The translations under genes were made by a program, and so were the position numbers. Below the pieces are notes generated by a model. The model saw only the letters and a list, made by a program, of their open reading frames with translations. It had not been told where the DNA came from and did not search any database. Source: Clostridia bacterium (GTDB lineage: Bacteria > Bacillota > Clostridia > Christensenellales > Pumilibacteraceae). Taken from it: a DNA stretch of 64,000 nt. The stretch is taken from positions 62,001 through 126,000 of the forward strand of contig CAAGAW010000020.1 of assembly GCA_900767465.1 (NCBI GenBank), read 5' to 3'. Positions 8,716 through 17,037 of this stretch are shown piece after piece (the first letter of the stretch is position 1; the number at the start of each line of letters is the position of its first letter).

Positions 8716-8733
8716 TCGTGCGTGAGTACGCTG

Positions 8734-9462
8734 TTAAATTTTTTCGGGAGGTTCTTTTACCCACACGCTTTTGATCGGCGCGTCGAGAACGCCCGCGACC
8801 GGAGCGACGTATCTGACGGCGTTGAGCACGACTCTCTGAATTTCGGGGATAAGGTACGTCGGAAGCGTTTCGTGACCCGGGCGGAAGAAGAAGATCTTGC
8901 CGTAGCCGCGATTGAACACGCAACCCGAACGCATAACCTCACCGCCGCGGAACCAACTGATAAACAGAAGTTCGTCGGGCGCGGGAATGGAGAACGGCTC
9001 GCCGTACATTTCCTCGTGCGGAATATCGATATATTTGTCGATTCCCTTGGTGATCGGGTGAGCGTGTTCGATAACCCAAAGCCGCTCGTTTTCGCCCATT
9101 TCGCGCCAGCTGAGCGCGCCGGACGTTCCGACGAGACGACGGAAAGGTTTGGACTCGTGCGCCGAGTGAAGCGCGATGAATCCCATACCGCGATTGACGA
9201 AGTCGACGACCATATCGACGACCTTGTCGTTAACGCTGCCGTGGTACCAGTGTCCCCACCAGACGAGAACGTCGGTGTTTTTAAGGATTTCTTCGGTAAG
9301 AGCCGAGCCGTCGTCTCCTTCCGAATGGATAATCGTGGTAACCTCGTTTTCGGTTTTAAGGAACGCTTCGAGCGCGGGGTTCATACCTCCGTTCGGGTAC
9401 GAAGCCTTAGCCTCGTCGTTGTCCATACTTGCGTTATACTCTGTAAAAAGCGTAACTCTCAT
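8734..9462 (-). CDS. ThuA-like domain protein
   Basis: 242 residues covering one ThuA domain, a class I glutamine-amidotransferase-like fold without the catalytic Cys. Recognisable parts are VLVWWGHWYHG, the FIALHSAHESKPF segment, and GYGKIFFFRPGHETLPTY. ThuA with its partner ThuB (a Gfo/Idh/MocA oxidoreductase) takes part in 3-keto-disaccharide metabolism in rhizobia. Here it is the last gene of a five-gene operon that contains two such oxidoreductases, which supports a role in oxidised-sugar handling. The biochemical reaction of this protein cannot be read from sequence. GGAGGG before ATG 9462 supports the start. Confidence 0.82.
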   Translation of the reverse strand: MRVTLFTEYNASMDNDEAKASYPNGGMNPALEAFLKTENEVTTIIHSEGDDGSALTEEILKNTDVLVWWGHWYHGSVNDKVVDMVVDFVNRGMGFIALHSAHESKPFRRLVGTSGALSWREMGENERLWVIEHAHPITKGIDKYIDIPHEEMYGEPFSIPAPDELLFISWFRGGEVMRSGCVFNRGYGKIFFFRPGHETLPTYLIPEIQRVVLNAVRYVAPVAGVLDAPIKSVWVKEPPEKI

Positions 9463-9486
9463 AATCTGCCCTCCGTCAGGTTCGGA

Positions 9487-10572
9487 TCAGTCGAAGTAGT
9501 ACGGCTTGCCGGTCTTCTGAGACTCGTAAATTCCTTCGAGAATGCGGGTAACCACGGCTGCCTGCTCGGCGGTGACGTAAAGGTCGCCCTTGCCGAGGAT
9601 AGCGTTGGTAAAGCATGCTGCTTCGAGATCTTTGGGTTCCTGTCCGCCCGCGCCCTCGAAGAACGCAACGCCGCCGCCGTTAAAGTCGGGTTCGAGAATA
9701 TACTGTCTGCCGTTGAGAACGCCGTTGATGCGGAGTTTGTTCCAGGTGAGTTCCGCGCCGGCTTTGTCGCCGCAAACGGTGGTAGCCGCTTCGAGCGGGT
9801 TGGCGTAATTAAGCGCCCACGTCGCGCGAAGATTGATGGTTGCGCCGTTTTTCATAACGACGAAACCGAAAGCCGCGTCCTCTGCGGTGAATTTTTCGGT
9901 ATCCCAATCGCCCCACGCGTTGCCGGTTCCGGTCTGTTTGTTGAGTTTGTGATAGGTCTTGCCTACGCAATAAGCGGGTTCGTAGTTATTCATCGCGAAA
10001 AGCGTAAGATCGAGCGCGTGCGTACCGATGTCGATAAGCGGACCGCCGCCCTGCTTTTCCTCGTCGATGAACACGCCCCAGGTGGGAACGGCGCGACGAC
10101 GGATAGCGATAGCCTCGGCGTAGTAGATTTCGCCGAAGTAATCCTGATCGGCAAGTTCTTTGAGGTATAAGCTCTCTTTGCGGTAGCGGTTCTGATAGCC
10201 GATGGTGAGGATCTTGCCGGATTTATCGCGCGCTTCGATCATCTTTTTGGCTTCTTTGAAGTTCATCGCCATGGGCTTTTCGCACATAACGTGCTTGCCC
10301 GCGTTGAGCGCGTCGACCGTGATACGGCAATGCTCGGAGTTGTGAGTAAGTACGAGTACCGCGTCGATGCTCTTGTCTTTAAGAAGTTCTTTGTAGTCGG
10401 TGTAAACCTTGCTCGTCTCGTTGCCGTACTCTTTGTTAGCCTTTTCCGCGCGCTCGGGAACAATGTCGCAAAAAGCCACGAGTTCGCTGGCGGGATTCGC
10501 CTTATGCGCGGGAAGATGTTTGCCGTTTGCGATACCGCCGCAGCCGATAACGCCGATTCTTACTTTTTCCAT
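9487..10572 (-). CDS. Gfo/Idh/MocA family oxidoreductase
   Basis: 361 residues. The N-terminal Rossmann fold has GVIGCGGIANGKHLPA, and the catalytic-lysine motif is MCEKPMAMN. The C-terminal alpha/beta domain carries GGGPLIDIGTHALD, with the conserved His of this family. These enzymes oxidise or reduce sugar hydroxyl groups with NAD(P). It is the fourth gene of the operon and pairs with the ThuA-like gene 24 bases downstream, recalling the rhizobial ThuB/ThuA pair. AAGGAG precedes the ATG. Substrate unknown. Confidence 0.9.
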   Translation of the reverse strand: MEKVRIGVIGCGGIANGKHLPAHKANPASELVAFCDIVPERAEKANKEYGNETSKVYTDYKELLKDKSIDAVLVLTHNSEHCRITVDALNAGKHVMCEKPMAMNFKEAKKMIEARDKSGKILTIGYQNRYRKESLYLKELADQDYFGEIYYAEAIAIRRRAVPTWGVFIDEEKQGGGPLIDIGTHALDLTLFAMNNYEPAYCVGKTYHKLNKQTGTGNAWGDWDTEKFTAEDAAFGFVVMKNGATINLRATWALNYANPLEAATTVCGDKAGAELTWNKLRINGVLNGRQYILEPDFNGGGVAFFEGAGGQEPKDLEAACFTNAILGKGDLYVTAEQAAVVTRILEGIYESQKTGKPYYFD

Positions 10573-10620
10573 AATTTTTCTCCTTGAATTATTAGGGGTT
10601 TTGCCCTTATTTAACAGTTT

Positions 10621-11358
10621 TTATTCCCAAGCCGCCATGTTTTTACGGCTGCGGGTAAGATATTCTTCGGGATCGCACGGGAAGAATTCGACTTCGAGTA
10701 CCGCAAGTCCGAGACCCATTTCTTTTGCTTTGTCGAACGCTTCTTTCGCGTGCGACTTGCCCTCGCCTATCACGGCGTTGGGTTTAGAGGTCGGATTATT
10801 AAGCGGAGCGTCCGGATCCATATCCTTGATGTGAAGCGCGGTAAGACGCTTGCCGTACTTCTCCATAACCTTTACGGGATCGAGTCCCGCCGCGGTTGCC
10901 CAGTAAATATCGAGTTCGCCGGTAAGTCCGTCCACGTCGCGCATAAGTTCGAAAACTTTGTCGTCGCCGTTTCTGAACTCGTCGGCGTGGTTGTGATAAC
11001 CGAAATTTATACCTCTCTCGTCCATAAGCGGCTTTACGGCTTTTATCTTTTTGACGAATTCGACGTACTTCTCGCCCGAAAGACCTTCGTAATTGTTCCA
11101 CGGAATAAATACGTTTTTGATTCCTATTCCGTCCACGTACGGAAGTTGCTCTTCGATAGCGTCGGGCGAGATATGCGCCGAAACGCCGTCGAGTCCGTGC
11201 TTTTTAAGAAGATCTTTCACTTCGTCTACGCTAAGTCCGTAAAATCCCGCAAATTCCACGCAATCGTAACCTGCGCGTCTGATCATCGCGAGAACCTCGT
11301 CGAGTCCTTTTTCCTTAATCTGCTCGCGAACCGAGTAAAGTTGAACGCCTATTTTCAT
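10621..11358 (-). CDS. Sugar phosphate isomerase/epimerase (TIM barrel)
   Basis: 245 residues of the xylose-isomerase-like (AP endonuclease 2) superfamily. Metal and substrate positions lie in GYHNHADEF, the GELDIYWATAAG strand and ALHIKDMD. The start ATG at 11358 overlaps the stop of the upstream epimerase by four bases (ATGA) and has GGGGAGG ten bases upstream; the longer TTG start at 11367 is less likely. Such proteins isomerise sugars or keto-sugars, dehydrate inosose, or act in C- and O-glycoside lyases next to Gfo/Idh/MocA enzymes. Exact reaction unknown. Confidence 0.87.
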   Translation of the reverse strand: MKIGVQLYSVREQIKEKGLDEVLAMIRRAGYDCVEFAGFYGLSVDEVKDLLKKHGLDGVSAHISPDAIEEQLPYVDGIGIKNVFIPWNNYEGLSGEKYVEFVKKIKAVKPLMDERGINFGYHNHADEFRNGDDKVFELMRDVDGLTGELDIYWATAAGLDPVKVMEKYGKRLTALHIKDMDPDAPLNNPTSKPNAVIGEGKSHAKEAFDKAKEMGLGLAVLEVEFFPCDPEEYLTRSRKNMAAWE

Positions 11359-12320
11359 ACCCACCAAGCCTCCCCTGCCTTTTCGGTGATAATAATATTC
11401 TGCAAAAATTTAACCGCTTTTCCGAGTCCTTCCATCGGCGACATAAGACTGTCCTCGTGCTCGATGGAAATGCTGTCGTCGTAGCCGACCACTTTGAGCC
11501 TGCTGATGATCTTTTTCCAGGTAACCTCGTCGGTGCCGTAACCCATGGTACGGAACACCCAGCTGCGGTTTTTAAGATCGGTGTACGGCTTTGCGTCGAG
11601 TACGCCGTTACGACGGATATTGCTTTCGTTAAGAAGCGTGTCTTTTGCGTGGAAGTAGTAGATCGCTTCGCCGAGGTAGTCGATTACGTCCACGATGTCC
11701 ATACCCTGCCACAACAGGTGCGAGGGATCGACGTTCGCGCCGATCATATCGCCTACCGCCGCGCGGAGTTTAAGACACGTTTCGGGATTGTAAACGCAAA
11801 AACCGGGGTGCATTTCGAGCGCGATACGCTTTACGCCGTGATCGGCTGCGAATTTAACCGCCTTCTTCCAGTACGGAATAAGTACTTCGTTCCACTGATA
11901 ATCGAGTTCGTCAAGGTATTCGTTCGGCCACGCGCACGTAACCCAACTCGGGTTTTTCGCGTCCGGATCCGACCCGGGGCAACCCGAGAAAGTTATTATA
12001 CGGTCGATGCCGATCTGTCCGGCAAGAACGCAAGCCGCCTCGAAATCTTCCTCGAACGACTTTGCGACTTCCTTGTTCGGGTGAACGCAGTTGCCGTGTA
12101 CCGAGATCGCCGAAATTCCGACGTTGTACTTGCGGAACGTATCCATAAGTTTTTTGCGGGCGGCCTCGTCGCGAATAAGAACTTTCGCGTCCGCGTGAAC
12201 GGTGCCGGGATAACCGCCAACGCCCAGTTCGAGTTGCGGAACGCCCAGTTCGTTAAGTTTCTTCAGACTGTCCTCGAGGCTCATGCCGCCGAAAACGCCG
12301 TTTACGACGCTTAATTGCAT
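11355..12320 (-). CDS. Sugar phosphate isomerase/epimerase, second copy
   Basis: A 321-residue TIM-barrel isomerase, clearly different from its neighbour (longer, little shared sequence). Metal ligands are suggested by ALEMHPG, NVDPSHLLW, YFHAKD and SIEHED, the Glu-Asp-His-Glu pattern of the family. AAAGGAGAG before ATG 12320 supports the start. It lies between an oxidoreductase and the second epimerase and is translationally coupled to the latter by a four-base overlap. Two different isomerases with two oxidoreductases suggest successive steps on one oxidised sugar. Confidence 0.87.
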   Translation of the reverse strand: MQLSVVNGVFGGMSLEDSLKKLNELGVPQLELGVGGYPGTVHADAKVLIRDEAARKKLMDTFRKYNVGISAISVHGNCVHPNKEVAKSFEEDFEAACVLAGQIGIDRIITFSGCPGSDPDAKNPSWVTCAWPNEYLDELDYQWNEVLIPYWKKAVKFAADHGVKRIALEMHPGFCVYNPETCLKLRAAVGDMIGANVDPSHLLWQGMDIVDVIDYLGEAIYYFHAKDTLLNESNIRRNGVLDAKPYTDLKNRSWVFRTMGYGTDEVTWKKIISRLKVVGYDDSISIEHEDSLMSPMEGLGKAVKFLQNIIITEKAGEAWWV

Positions 12321-12368
12321 TTTTCTCTCTCCTTTGAAATTATTTTCTTCCCTGTCGGGGTTGTTGAC

Positions 12369-13442
12369 TTAAATTCTTTCCCTGATTACTTCGCCCTTTT
12401 CCGCGGAACGCTTTGCCGCTTCCATAACCCTGAAAAGCCGCTCTTCCTGCGCGCGGGTTACGATAAGCGGTTTACCGAGGCGGATAGCGTCCATAAGGTT
12501 GGCGTAGAACTCGTTTTTGTCTCCGTAGACGTGAGGAAGTACGGTTTTTTCTTCCGTTTCTTCGCGGCGCGCCGCCATAGTTTTGGTAAATCCGTTGCCC
12601 GCGTTTACGCCTTCGAGCTTGTCGTCGAAACGCTGAACGCATCTTACGACCTCGCCCTCTACCGTCTCGAACTTGCGCCACTCGGTAACGGTAGCCGTCC
12701 CGTCCGTGCCGTAAACCTGCCAGCGCGGCAGTACGATAAAAGTGTTGGTATCGACGACGATACGATAAACGATACCGTTTTCGAATTTTACTTCGAGATC
12801 GAATCCGTCGTCAACGTCCTCGCCCGCTTCGTAAGAATAGGTGCAATAAACGCTCGTAACCGTCGAATCGATCCAGCAAAGCATCTGATCGATAAGGTGA
12901 ACGCCCCAGTCCAGCATCATTCCGCCGCCGCGTTTTGCTTCCTTTCTCCACGCGCCCGGGATCCCGTTGGAACCCATAACGCGAGATTCGATACGGTATA
13001 CTCTGCCGAGTTTGCCCTCGTCAGCAACCGCCTTTACCGACAAAAAGTCGTCGTCCCAGCGGCGGTTCTGATGCGGCGTGAACACGACCCCCGCCTTTTC
13101 GGTGACGTCGTACATTTTCTCGACCTCGCCAAGGCTCATACCCGCGGGTTTTTCGACTATTATATTCTTGCCCGCTTTCGCCGCCTTTTCGACGTAAGGA
13201 AGGTGCATATCGTTGGGAACGGAAACGAGTACGATTTTTATCTCGGGATCGTTCCATATCTCGTCGTCGCTCTCAAACGCTTTAAGACCGAGACTTTCGG
13301 CGTACGCTTTTCTTGCGGGATCGATATCGTATACGCCGACTAAGTCTATTTTTTCGGGGTAATCGCTGTCGTTGAGTCGTCTGACGATATACTGACGGTG
13401 GTTGTTGCCCATTCCCCCGAATCCTATAATTGCCATTTTCAT
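12369..13442 (-). CDS. Gfo/Idh/MocA family oxidoreductase, first operon gene
   Basis: 357 residues with the NAD(P)-binding start MAIIGFGGMGNNHRQY, the catalytic-lysine motif IVEKPAGMS and GGGMMLDWGVHLIDQM with the family His. It is only distantly like the second oxidoreductase of the operon. It opens the operon, divergent from an AraC-type regulator 158 bases away, so it is likely induced by a sugar sensed by that regulator. AGAGGAAC before the ATG is a modest ribosome site. Confidence 0.9.
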   Translation of the reverse strand: MKMAIIGFGGMGNNHRQYIVRRLNDSDYPEKIDLVGVYDIDPARKAYAESLGLKAFESDDEIWNDPEIKIVLVSVPNDMHLPYVEKAAKAGKNIIVEKPAGMSLGEVEKMYDVTEKAGVVFTPHQNRRWDDDFLSVKAVADEGKLGRVYRIESRVMGSNGIPGAWRKEAKRGGGMMLDWGVHLIDQMLCWIDSTVTSVYCTYSYEAGEDVDDGFDLEVKFENGIVYRIVVDTNTFIVLPRWQVYGTDGTATVTEWRKFETVEGEVVRCVQRFDDKLEGVNAGNGFTKTMAARREETEEKTVLPHVYGDKNEFYANLMDAIRLGKPLIVTRAQEERLFRVMEAAKRSAEKGEVIRERI

Positions 13443-13494
13443 AAGTGTTGTTCCTCTCGTGCGGCAAGTTTTTTTCTTTTTTTGCGAAGTCCGC

Positions 13495-13524
13495 TTGACC
13501 GACTCCCTCTTTCGATGTTATAAT
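13495..13524 (+). promoter_or_regulatory. Promoter of the AraC-type regulator gene
   Basis: TTGACC at 13495-13500, 18-base spacer, TATAAT at 13519-13524. No comparably good promoter is seen for the divergent operon, as expected if it needs an activator. Confidence 0.65.
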
Positions 13525-13600
13525 AATACCACCGAATATTGATTTTTTCTATCCGTTTATAGGCAATTTTATTTCATCCGTTGGCATTTTGGAGATTTAT

Positions 13601-14476
13601 ATGAAAAAAACGCCCTCAAAGACGAACTCGGTGCTGAGCGAAGGCAAATTTGCCACAACGCACACCGATCCCGAAACGTTTGCTCCGCCGGTCGCAAAAC
13701 GCAACCGCAACGAACGCGGAACAACTTACGAATACAATCACGACCGCGACAGCAGCCTTACCGCGGAATTCGGCGAGAACAACAATCCCGCGCCGCATTT
13801 TCATCGTTGCATCGAGATTCTGTATATACTCGACGGCGAAATGAGTTGCGAGGTCGAGGACGAGGAGTTCGTCGCGTGCGCGGACGATATCGTTTTTGCG
13901 CACAACTACGCCGTACACTCTTTCGCGCCGATCGGAAATTACCGCAAATATTTCCTGGTCGTGCCGATGAATTACGCCGACGACACCGAAAAATTCTTTA
14001 AAACGAACACTTTACCATCTCACATGACCGACAAGGCGTTTAACCGAAGGCTTCGCGGAATCTTTGCAAAACTTTACCATATGCGCGATTCGCTTCCGTC
14101 GCTTGTCAAAAAGGGATACGTAAACATAATTTTCGGATATCTGATTTCGCATTATCCCACGCTCGAATTCGTAAAAAAAGAGGGCATCGAACTGATAGTC
14201 GACATCCTCGCGTACATTGACGAACACCACGCCGAAAAAATCACGCTCGATTCGATTTCCGAATCGTTCGGCTACAATAAGTATTACTTCTCGAAACTCT
14301 TTAACCGTTACGTCGGCGAAACGCTGAACAATTACGTAAACATCGTACGGCTTCAGTACTTCGCCGCGACCGGCAAAGAGGACGAACGCGCGACCGTTGC
14401 CGAACGCGCGTTTGCCTGCGGATTCGAATCGCTGACGACTTTTTACCGCTACTATAACAAAATGTACAATCGTTGA
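13601..14476 (+). CDS. AraC family transcriptional regulator with cupin domain
   Basis: 291 residues. The N-terminal sensing cupin has PAPHFHRCIEILYILDGEM, around residues 65-85. The C-terminal double helix-turn-helix (about residues 205-291) has SISESFGYNKYYFSKLF and ends with AFACGFESLTTFYRYYNK. GGAG at 13591-13594 fits the ATG at 13601; the TTG at 13589 overlaps that site and is rejected. Divergent from the five-gene oxidoreductase/epimerase operon, it most likely activates it in response to a sugar. Confidence 0.92.
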   Translation: MKKTPSKTNSVLSEGKFATTHTDPETFAPPVAKRNRNERGTTYEYNHDRDSSLTAEFGENNNPAPHFHRCIEILYILDGEMSCEVEDEEFVACADDIVFAHNYAVHSFAPIGNYRKYFLVVPMNYADDTEKFFKTNTLPSHMTDKAFNRRLRGIFAKLYHMRDSLPSLVKKGYVNIIFGYLISHYPTLEFVKKEGIELIVDILAYIDEHHAEKITLDSISESFGYNKYYFSKLFNRYVGETLNNYVNIVRLQYFAATGKEDERATVAERAFACGFESLTTFYRYYNKMYNR

Positions 14477-14482
14477 CTGCGG

Positions 14483-15622
14483 CTAATACGCGACTCCTTC
14501 CACGCTTTCGCCCGTTTCGGCGGACTGATACATAAGCCAGAAGCCGTCGCCTTCGGGTCGGGCGGGATCGAGCGGCAACCAACCGCATTTACCGTCCGTC
14601 TCTTCCGGCGGGTCGGGCGTGTATTTCGCGGGCAAACCGTAACAGATATAGTCGGGTTTGTCGCCGATAAGTCCCACTACGTAATACTTGCCGTTATCCG
14701 AATAATCGACGCGTACCCAGCGTGTGAACGGCATAGCGTCTTCGAGCCGGGTTTCGCGCTCGCCGGTAGCGAACAACTTTTCGATACTCTCTTTCATCTG
14801 CTCGTAAAAAGTCGTCTCTCTGCCGTCCGGCGGAACGGTCGGCGCCGGAATATCCGATTCTTCCGACTCCATACGCGCGCGCAGAGCGTTTCCCCGAACG
14901 GGCGGAATTTCGTCCGTTTTTTCTTTTTCGGCATTTGTCTCTCCCGCCGCGCCTTCCGCGGCGCGCTGTTCGATAAACGAGCGCGTAAGATCGGAAAAAC
15001 TCTTGCCGAGGTACGCAACGCGTATTCCGCGCACCTTTCCGAACGGCGCGTTCTCGGGGTCCGTTTCCGTCCGATCCTCGGGCGGCTTTGCTACAACCCC
15101 GTCGCGATTTTGCGTATACGTATCGACGTTTTTCGGACTTTCGATACTTCCCGAATAAAAATTCACTTCGGCTATCGCGTCGTCGGCGTATCGGTCGGGC
15201 GACGGGAAAATATCCGTGAGCCTTGTCTGACGCGTCGAATATTCAAAATCCGTTTGCGCCTCGTCAAAATCCGTCTGCGCTTCATATTTTTTCTCCTTTT
15301 CGCCGAGTTTGTACGGCAGGCTTGCCGCCGGTTTGCGTCGGGACGAAAGCGTCCCGTACATCACGGCGCGGCTGAGGTCGGATACGATAAAATGCGCGCG
15401 GCCGATGTCGATATCGGAATCGAGGATTATTTCGCCGCTTTTGCCGACGAGCGGATACTCGTACCGTTCGTCGCCCGACAGAACTATAAGACCGAACCGA
15501 TCGCCCGCAACTCCGTACAGCGCGTAAGTCGCTTTAAGTTCGCCGCCGCGGCGGATCGATCGCATCGTGCCTTTCGCTCCGCCCTCCCCCGTAAGAATAA
15601 CCATCTTTTTCTCGAAAATCAT
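14483..15622 (-). CDS. Conserved hypothetical protein, modular
   Basis: 379 residues, not recognised. Residues 1-100 look like a compact beta-rich domain (FGLIVLSGDERYEYPLVGKS). The middle third is a polar linker with a tandem repeat of DEAQTDF (about residues 118-131). The last 95 residues form a second folded domain rich in aromatic residues and proline (YYVVGLIGDKPDYICYGLP, GDGFWLMYQSAETGE). No signal peptide or membrane segment is seen, so it is probably cytosolic. GGGAGGA seven bases before the ATG gives a firm start. It faces the AraC gene convergently with six bases between them. Confidence 0.75.
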   Translation of the reverse strand: MIFEKKMVILTGEGGAKGTMRSIRRGGELKATYALYGVAGDRFGLIVLSGDERYEYPLVGKSGEIILDSDIDIGRAHFIVSDLSRAVMYGTLSSRRKPAASLPYKLGEKEKKYEAQTDFDEAQTDFEYSTRQTRLTDIFPSPDRYADDAIAEVNFYSGSIESPKNVDTYTQNRDGVVAKPPEDRTETDPENAPFGKVRGIRVAYLGKSFSDLTRSFIEQRAAEGAAGETNAEKEKTDEIPPVRGNALRARMESEESDIPAPTVPPDGRETTFYEQMKESIEKLFATGERETRLEDAMPFTRWVRVDYSDNGKYYVVGLIGDKPDYICYGLPAKYTPDPPEETDGKCGWLPLDPARPEGDGFWLMYQSAETGESVEGVAY

Positions 15623-15742
15623 GGCGTTCCTCCCGTACCTTTATATATATGCGCGTAGCCGGAAAACTTGACAAACGGCACGAAAAAACGGCGGAATCGT
15701 TTTATCGTTCCGTCGTTTTCGTTCGTATTTTTTGCAGTCGCG

Positions 15743-16579
15743 TTACAGTTCTATTTTCATTCCGTCGTAAGCCGCAATCATATCGTCTTTCGCACATTCC
15801 TTCTCGCACTCGGCGTAAGAGCGGCAACTGTTGTGGGTGAAATGCGTGCAAACCCATTTTGCGGTCGGTTTGAAAAAACCGTTTTTCGTAAGGACTTTTT
15901 TCAGTTTCGCGTTTTCGGCGATCGTCATGTGGTAGTCGTACGGGTGCCCTTCCATAAATCCCATCGTCACGTCGGCGATAACGAGATCGACCGGCTTTTG
16001 CGTGGTAAGGAACGCAATATACTCGTCGGTCGGATAACCCGAATCGAGGATATACAAAAACCGTTTTTCGCCGTCGTCCACGATGTAGTTAAGCGCCTGT
16101 TCGTTGGGCGCGTGCCGTGCGGGAAGCGCGGTGATTTCGTATTTGCCCGACCTGAACTTTTCGAGCGGACGAACGACGCGGAATTTTATTCCTTCCTTGA
16201 TCTCCGGCTCGAACTTATATTCGGCGTCCATAAGATCGTAAACGCGTTTTGCGTCCGCGCTGCCGCATACTTCTATTTCGGGCGTGTAGTCATGCGCGTA
16301 ACAGCAACCGCGCTGATCGAAAAGCCCGGGGCTGAAATGATCGCTGTGCTTGTGCGTTACGAGCAACGTTTTAATATTGTAAAGAGGCAATTTGCCGCTT
16401 GCGACGTGGTGCCACGCCGTCCACGCCATATCTAACAAAAGATCGTCGCCGACAAGCGTCTGAGACAAAGAACGCACGTCTTTGCCGCCTTTTTCGCGTG
16501 CCACGCGGCACGTAGGACAATTACACCAAAGCGCGGGCAACGCTTCTCCGCCGCCGCTGCCGAGTATTGTTATTTTCAA
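15743..16579 (-). CDS. MBL fold metallo-hydrolase, PhnP-like
   Basis: 278 residues. The beta-lactamase-fold metal site is THKHSDHFSPG (HxHxDH), preceded by LLLDMAW. The N-terminal CNCPTC motif after GSGGGEALPALW matches the structural-zinc cysteines of PhnP-type phosphodiesterases. The likely activity is hydrolysis of a cyclic phosphodiester or similar small molecule. The start is placed at TTG 16579 because GGGAGGA lies nine bases upstream and the fold begins there (LKITILGSGGG); the longer ATG frame has no ribosome site and would begin within the promoter. Confidence 0.85.
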   Translation of the reverse strand: MKITILGSGGGEALPALWCNCPTCRVAREKGGKDVRSLSQTLVGDDLLLDMAWTAWHHVASGKLPLYNIKTLLVTHKHSDHFSPGLFDQRGCCYAHDYTPEIEVCGSADAKRVYDLMDAEYKFEPEIKEGIKFRVVRPLEKFRSGKYEITALPARHAPNEQALNYIVDDGEKRFLYILDSGYPTDEYIAFLTTQKPVDLVIADVTMGFMEGHPYDYHMTIAENAKLKKVLTKNGFFKPTAKWVCTHFTHNSCRSYAECEKECAKDDMIAAYDGMKIEL

Positions 16580-16612
16580 TTTCCTGATTCCTCCCGAACA
16601 AAGATTACGGTA

Positions 16613-16642
16613 ATTATACCACCGTTCAACGCGCGGTGTCAA
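16613..16642 (-). promoter_or_regulatory. Promoter of the MBL hydrolase gene
   Basis: Minus strand TTGACA (16637-16642), 18-base spacer, TATAAT (16613-16618). Confidence 0.75.
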
Positions 16643-16725
16643 CTGTATTTTCCGTCTGGAAACACGTTGTTTTTGTATTATACAACCATAGCCTCGCCCG
16701 ATTACGCGAAAACCCGACGAACTTC

Positions 16726-16932
16726 TTAAAAATTCGTCCTGCCCAGAAGATAATCGACGGTTACGCCGAAAAAGTCGGCGATCTTTACGAGGTTAGGTGC
16801 GGTAGGCTCGCTCCTGTCCGTTTCCCAGTAGCACACAATCCCGTAACTCACTCCGAGCGTTTTTGCAAGTTGCGCCTGACTGATCCCCTTCTCGCTTCGT
16901 AAATCTTTTAATCTGTCCGCAAAAATCTTCAT
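16726..16932 (-). CDS. Small XRE-family repressor (module 1)
   Basis: 68 residues, one helix-turn-helix domain: SQAQLAKTLGVSYGIVCYWE, then EPTAPNLVKIADFFGVTVDYLLGR. The ATG at 16932 has no Shine-Dalgarno sequence, and the -10 TATAAT ends only ten bases upstream, so the message is leaderless or nearly so. The -10 is overlapped by one palindromic operator, and a second operator lies in the divergent promoter, which points to autorepression plus repression of the neighbour. It is clearly similar to the XRE protein at 37999-38205 (same length; shared LVKIAD and F-DV/GV-T-D-LLGR positions). Confidence 0.9.
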   Translation of the reverse strand: MKIFADRLKDLRSEKGISQAQLAKTLGVSYGIVCYWETDRSEPTAPNLVKIADFFGVTVDYLLGRTNF

Positions 16933-16941
16933 TACGAACAA

Positions 16942-16962
16942 ATTATACTCAATATATTTAGT
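16942..16962. promoter_or_regulatory. Operator 2 of XRE module 1 and the repressor -10
   Basis: ACTCAATATATTTAGT (16947-16962) differs by one base from the perfect operator at 16975-16990. It overlaps the minus-strand TATAAT (16942-16947) of the repressor gene. Centre-to-centre distance to operator 1 is 28 bases. Confidence 0.7.
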
Positions 16963-16969
16963 AGAATAC

Positions 16970-16998
16970 TTGACACTCAATATATTGAGTGATATAAT
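16970..16998 (+). promoter_or_regulatory. Promoter of the zinc-ribbon gene with embedded operator 1
   Basis: TTGACA (16970-16975), 17-base spacer, TATAAT (16993-16998), all consensus. The spacer is almost filled by a perfect 18-base palindrome, CACTCAATATATTGAGTG, at 16974-16991. A bound repressor would block polymerase. Confidence 0.82.
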
Positions 16999-17037
16999 AA
17001 CGATATAATTATTTTATACGTACAGGAGGAAACGAAG

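Noticed and set aside
13525..13590. Promoter for the divergent oxidoreductase operon
   Set aside because: No -35/-10 pair with proper spacing could be found on the minus strand; an activator-dependent promoter is likely but cannot be placed.
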